A model generated the notes under the pieces. That model was not told the origin of the DNA, searched no databases, and saw nothing but the letters and a program-made list of their open reading frames with translations. This document shows, one piece after another, positions 14,785-17,976 of a stretch of DNA of 17,976 nucleotides. The stretch comes from Bacteroidales bacterium (lineage in GTDB: Bacteria; Bacteroidota; Bacteroidia; Bacteroidales; F082). Numbering within the stretch: the stretch's first letter is position 1; each line of letters starts with the position of its first letter. The position numbers and the translations under genes are program-made. The stretch covers positions 1 through 17,976 of the forward strand of contig JAOZNY010000039.1 of NCBI GenBank assembly GCA_029933565.1. The letters are read 5' to 3'.

Positions 14785-15909
14785 CTATTTATGCCTTTTT
14801 AAAACTTTCCCACAAGAAGAACTATCAGAAAAAGAAAAATCTAGATTTACAGGATCAGTAAACTGTGGGGTACCAATAATATTTGAATTGCCGTCAAGAG
14901 TTTTATCGCTACATGAATTAGTAATTTTCAGGATGGAGTTTTCATTGTTTAAGTAATCTAATTCATTTGAATTATTGAAGATCGAATTTTCTACAATTAA
15001 AGTATTTGCATCCGTAACCTTCGACCATGTTTCTACCTGGCATTTTACCGCTATCTTATTTTTATAAAAGATATTGCCTTGGGCAAAAACCTCCGACCCA
15101 CCTTTAACAACAATACCACGTGAACAGTTTGTGAAAATATTGTTGCGGATAAAAATATTTTTTGAAGGTCCATATTTGTCATTTCCAATTTCGCATCCAT
15201 AATCACGGATATTTGCAAAAATATTCCCTTCAATCAGAATAGAATCACAACCATTAAAATCGATACCATCACCGTTATTTTGCTCAACATCAAGTATTTT
15301 GTTGTTGATAATTTTACCTTGACGTTTCACCCATAAAAATTCAATGGCATCGGCTATTCCGCGAAATTCACAGTTTTCAACAATTGCCGGTTTGTCAATA
15401 ATTTCATGAATTAAAAAGCCTTCGCCCGTATTATTCCCTTCAACAAAGCAATCACTAATGTGAATACTGCCTCCATAAACCCGAACAACAGCATCAAATT
15501 TATCCAATTGCAAATTATTGTAAAACTTAGTATGCGAAATTTTCAAGTCTACTTTATGCCCCATTATTCTAGTATTACGGAAAATAGCATTTTCAATTGA
15601 AGACTTATCAGTTGGTTTGTCAAACACAATTCTTTCCCATGCTGGTAATGAATCGGCAGAACTTAAAATTACCGGATTCGTCTTACTTCCTTTTATCGAT
15701 AGTTTTCCCTTTACTATTATTTTAAAAGTATCCTTAAAGATAACTTCATAGCCAGGTTTTAAAGTCCAGTTTTCTGTTGAGTCGATTAAAATATCTTTAT
15801 CAACAATAATTCTTACAGGCTCTTCTTCACTTTTATTCTTCAAAGTATAATTACAAGAAGAAAAGGCTATTACCACCATTAAAAAGAAAAAAAGCCATAT
15901 TCGACTCAT
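14785..15909 (-). CDS. Right-handed parallel beta-helix lipoprotein
   Basis: ATG 15909 gives a 374-residue protein with a lipoprotein signal peptide (W-L-F-F-F-L-M-V-V-I-A-F-S-S-C, C19); the in-frame start at 15957 would put 16 extra residues before it and overlaps the promoter. The mature region begins with W-T-L-K-P-G-Y-E-V-I-F, then a K-G-S-K-T-N-P-V-I-L-S-S string, followed by about ten coils with repeated N-x-I-F, G-I-D-F-N-G-C, I-E-G-N-I-F-A-N and G-I-V-V-K-G-G patterns typical of right-handed beta-helices of the NosD/pectate-lyase-like kind. No catalytic site of a polysaccharide lyase is recognised. The opening strings and coil pattern closely parallel the C-terminal third of the CotH-like protein encoded at 7474-10476, so the two are probably related by duplication. 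Expected location is the outer membrane. Its function may be glycan binding or epimerisation. Confidence 0.8.
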   Translation of the reverse strand: MSRIWLFFFLMVVIAFSSCNYTLKNKSEEEPVRIIVDKDILIDSTENWTLKPGYEVIFKDTFKIIVKGKLSIKGSKTNPVILSSADSLPAWERIVFDKPTDKSSIENAIFRNTRIMGHKVDLKISHTKFYNNLQLDKFDAVVRVYGGSIHISDCFVEGNNTGEGFLIHEIIDKPAIVENCEFRGIADAIEFLWVKRQGKIINNKILDVEQNNGDGIDFNGCDSILIEGNIFANIRDYGCEIGNDKYGPSKNIFIRNNIFTNCSRGIVVKGGSEVFAQGNIFYKNKIAVKCQVETWSKVTDANTLIVENSIFNNSNELDYLNNENSILKITNSCSDKTLDGNSNIIGTPQFTDPVNLDFSFSDSSSCGKVLKRHK

Positions 15910-15924
15910 AATTTTTATTTTTGC

Positions 15925-15957
15925 CAAAATTAAGTCAATTTTCATTTTAGTTAGCAA
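15925..15957 (-). promoter_or_regulatory. Candidate promoter of the beta-helix lipoprotein gene
   Basis: On the minus strand a TTG (plus 15955-15957) is followed after 22 bp by TAATTTTG (plus 15925-15932), matching the Bacteroidota TTG / TAnnTTTG pattern with slightly long spacing. The -7 box ends 15 bp before the ATG at 15909. This supports 15909 as the start rather than 15957, which would lie upstream of the promoter. Confidence 0.45.
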
Positions 15958-15978
15958 TAAACTTTTTGTTTAAAATAC

Positions 15979-17118
15979 ATGAATAAAAAATCTAACAGGA
16001 TTTATTTTGAACATCTTGATGTACTCCGTTTTGTGGCTGCATTTATGATTGTTATTCTACACGCTTACGTTTCGTGGGTTGACTGGTTTGGACAACTCGA
16101 TTTTTTAATTCGTAATGATGAGCCTAAGTTTACTGTTATTGGCGAATTTATTGATATTTTTTTAAGGAATCTGGGCATTGGGGTAGATATCTTTTTTCTG
16201 ATAAGTGGCTTTCTAATCACCTATATTTTAATTGAAGAAAAAAAAAGGCACGGAAAAATCAACATCAAAAATTTTATGATTCGCCGAACCATTAGAATCT
16301 GGCCTTTGTATTTTTTCCTGATTGCAATAACCCCATTTTTAGTAATTTGGATCGATACTCCTTCTCCCGATTATCTTCCAAACATATTTTTCCTAAATAA
16401 TTTTCATACCATAAAAACTCATGTTTGGGCTTACCCTTTCGGGCATTTCTGGTCAATTTGTATTGAAGAGCATTTTTATTTGATTTGGCCTTTTATTATT
16501 GCATTTGTACCCAACAAAAGGCTAATGCCGGTTTTCATTTCTTTTATAGTATTTAGTATTTTATTCCGTTTGTATTCGGCAATAAACTTTGATAGCACCT
16601 GGTATATTTTGTATTTGAATACTTTAAGCAGAATGGATGTTTTGGTAATTGGTGCCGTGGGTGCTTACTATTATTCAAAAAAGGCTTTTACTTTTAGTTT
16701 AAACCGATGGGTACGATATGGCTTATTGATAATGTTTATTTTGTCGTTAAGCCTTGAACCTGTCGAGCTTTGGTCTAATTATTTTGAAGCAAGTTTTAAA
16801 AAGTTCTTTACCATTGCTATTTTTTCAATCTTAATGCTAGACTTTAATTTTGCTGATAATTTCAAACATATTCTGCCACCAAAAAGCATAATTCATTATT
16901 TTGGAAAAGTCTCCTACGGTATTTATATGTACAGCAATATCCTTATTCTCATAATCATTAAAAAATTTATGTGGGCATTTGAAAGTAATAACTTTTGGAT
17001 TTTCCTTTTGCTGAATATTGGCTTATCGATAATAATTCCGATTTTAAGTTACGAACTTTTTGAAAAACATATTTTAAAGTTGAACAAAAGGTTTAGAGTA
17101 GTAAAAACAGAAAGATAG
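15979..17118 (+). CDS. Membrane acyltransferase, acyltransferase 3 family
   Basis: This 379-residue integral membrane protein (about ten helices) belongs to the OafA/acyltransferase 3 family, which moves acetyl or other short acyl groups onto surface glycans or lipids. The family signatures are visible: L-D-V-L-R-F-V-A-A at 13-21, the conserved His of V-I-L-H28-A, G-V-D-I-F-F-L-I-S-G-F-L at 68-79, the cytoplasmic basic R-R-T-I-R-I-W-P-L-Y at 102-111, and H-F-W-S-I-C-I-E-E-H-F-Y-L-I-W-P at 156-171 (E163, E164). The last helices, S-Y-G-I-Y-M-Y at 312-318, are also typical. There is no fused SGNH domain, so acyl transfer completes in the membrane domain alone or with a partner. It is divergent from the beta-helix lipoprotein gene, with 69 bp between starts. 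Acceptor is unknown; the nearby GT2 and O-antigen ligase suggest surface glycans. Confidence 0.9.
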   Translation: MNKKSNRIYFEHLDVLRFVAAFMIVILHAYVSWVDWFGQLDFLIRNDEPKFTVIGEFIDIFLRNLGIGVDIFFLISGFLITYILIEEKKRHGKINIKNFMIRRTIRIWPLYFFLIAITPFLVIWIDTPSPDYLPNIFFLNNFHTIKTHVWAYPFGHFWSICIEEHFYLIWPFIIAFVPNKRLMPVFISFIVFSILFRLYSAINFDSTWYILYLNTLSRMDVLVIGAVGAYYYSKKAFTFSLNRWVRYGLLIMFILSLSLEPVELWSNYFEASFKKFFTIAIFSILMLDFNFADNFKHILPPKSIIHYFGKVSYGIYMYSNILILIIIKKFMWAFESNNFWIFLLLNIGLSIIIPILSYELFEKHILKLNKRFRVVKTER

Positions 17119-17280
17119 GTTTTTTTTATAGATTTGTTTAGTTTAAAACAAAGGAACGGGAACTTATAAAAATGACAAATTAATAAGTAAAGTAAATATC
17201 AGAAGTGTTTTATACTATTTAGTTGTTAAAAGTTAAAGGGAATAAGTTAAAAAAATTGTAAAAATGATTAAATTATTAAT

Positions 17281-17334
17281 GACACACCCCTTATTCCCCT
17301 CTCAAGATGGGAGTTATCGGAAATCAATTTTTCA
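17281..17334 (-). repeat. Dispersed intergenic repeat, copy 2 (inverted)
   Basis: Read on the minus strand this matches 6701-6753: TGAAAAATTGATTTCC against TGAAAAAATGATTTCC (15 of 16), a divergent middle, then TTGAGAGGGGAATAAGGGG and TGTGTC against the same with one change (24 of 25). The copy lies in the 285-bp gap between the acyltransferase and peptidase genes; the rest of that gap is AT-rich and holds no other clear feature. Confidence 0.75.
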
Positions 17335-17403
17335 ATTTTAAACTACGAGATATTGAAATTTAACAACTTTTATCTCTGATTTTTACAGATAATTTTATTC
17401 ATT

Positions 17404-17976
17404 ATGAAAAATACAAATCTTCTTTTATTGTTTTTTTTGCTAGTTGGCTTTTATACGCAAGCACAACAACTGCAATCGGAACAGGAAAGAATAATTTATA
17501 ATAATACGCTTGGAAACATGAGCAAAGTGGATTCGGCGTATTTGTGTGGGCTTCCCCAACTACCCATCCCTGAAATTTACACAGGGCCAAACGCCCCACT
17601 GCTGCCCTACTCTCTCGACAATTCTACCCAAGCATGTTTCCGCCCAGCTTACAATCAGGCAGGATATTCGTGCGGACAAGCTGCTTTGGTGGGTTACAAT
17701 TACACTTACGAAGCAAACAGGATAAGGGAACTGCCAGGCAATGTACCTGAAAATCAATATCCAACACATTTTACATGGAACTTCTGGAATGCCGGTAATC
17801 TTTATGGAGGCGTAAGTTATTTTACATCGATGGAAATAATGAAAGGGGCAGGTAATCCCACTGTGGCAGAATATGGTGGCATGGCCTATGGTGGTGAGAA
17901 GAGATGGATGAGTGGCTACGACAGTTATTTCAATGCCATGGCAAACCGTATTACTACCGCTTATTCATTAAATGTT
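17404..17976 (+). CDS. Secreted papain-like (C1) cysteine peptidase, 3' end beyond the window
   Basis: ATG 17404 opens a frame that runs to the last base of the window, giving 191 residues without a stop. It begins with a signal peptide, K-N-T-N-L-L-L-L-F-F-L-L-V-G-F-Y, cleaved probably after T-Q-A. The region N-Q-A-G-Y-S-C-G-Q-A-A (84-94) fits the Gln oxyanion-hole plus catalytic Cys (Q85, C90) of papain-fold enzymes, followed by Y-N-Y-T-Y-E-A-N-R (98-106). Downstream T-S-M-E-I-M-K-G-A-G-N-P-T near 141-153, E-Y-G-G-M at 156-160 and W-M-S-G-Y-D at 168-173 recall a Bacteroidota group of secreted C1 peptidases. The catalytic His and Asn lie past the window. Q-to-C spacing is one residue shorter than in papain, so the active-site assignment is tentative. 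Whether it carries a type IX sorting domain cannot be seen. Confidence 0.7.
   Translation, partial: MKNTNLLLLFFLLVGFYTQAQQLQSEQERIIYNNTLGNMSKVDSAYLCGLPQLPIPEIYTGPNAPLLPYSLDNSTQACFRPAYNQAGYSCGQAALVGYNYTYEANRIRELPGNVPENQYPTHFTWNFWNAGNLYGGVSYFTSMEIMKGAGNPTVAEYGGMAYGGEKRWMSGYDSYFNAMANRITTAYSLNV

Noticed and set aside
17402..17769. Two overlapping minus-strand open frames near the right end
   Set aside because: They lie opposite the plus-strand peptidase frame, which has a signal peptide and family motifs.

Overview
The window (17,976 bp, AT-rich) looks like chromosome from a member of the Bacteroidota, most likely an environmental Bacteroidales or Marinilabiliales relative. The evidence is a Por-type (type IX) secretion C-terminal domain, several short signal peptides ending in Bacteroidota-style lipoboxes, almost no Shine-Dalgarno sites, candidate TAnnTTTG -7 promoter elements, and a Bacteroidota-type AMP nucleosidase next to holA. 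The genus cannot be named from the sequence alone.

Left part (1-6643), mostly housekeeping. The 3' end of an AMP nucleosidase gene, DNA polymerase III delta (holA) and an O-antigen ligase-like membrane protein with C-terminal TPRs form a tight rightward set. They converge on a leftward long-chain acyl-CoA synthetase, which is followed upstream by a leftward SDR oxidoreductase. A telomere-like AACCTT/AACCTC hexamer array sits against the 3' end of the SDR gene.

Middle and right part (6876-17118), accessory and mostly envelope-related. Leftward are a small lipoprotein with a good intrinsic terminator and a 1000-residue lipoprotein that fuses a CotH-kinase-like domain to a right-handed beta-helix. 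Rightward is a secreted seven-repeat (probable beta-propeller) type IX cargo protein, which converges with a leftward secreted metallophosphoesterase of unusual motif set. A GT2 glycosyltransferase follows, converging with a HepT/MntA (HEPN-MNT) toxin-antitoxin pair. Next come a second beta-helix lipoprotein resembling the C-terminal third of the CotH protein, and a rightward membrane acyltransferase. The window ends inside a secreted papain-like (C1) peptidase.

Two copies of a dispersed intergenic repeat of about 54 bp lie in opposite orientation at 6701-6753 and 17281-17334, bracketing this accessory block. The long AT-rich region 10477-10925 between the divergent CotH and propeller genes holds a perfect 9-bp hairpin and an imperfect inverted repeat but no convincing gene.

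The most notable points are the CotH/beta-helix surface protein with an apparently altered active site plus its stand-alone beta-helix relative, the noncanonical exported phosphoesterase nearby, and the textbook HepT/MntA motifs. A functional link between the exported kinase-like and phosphoesterase proteins is only a hypothesis.
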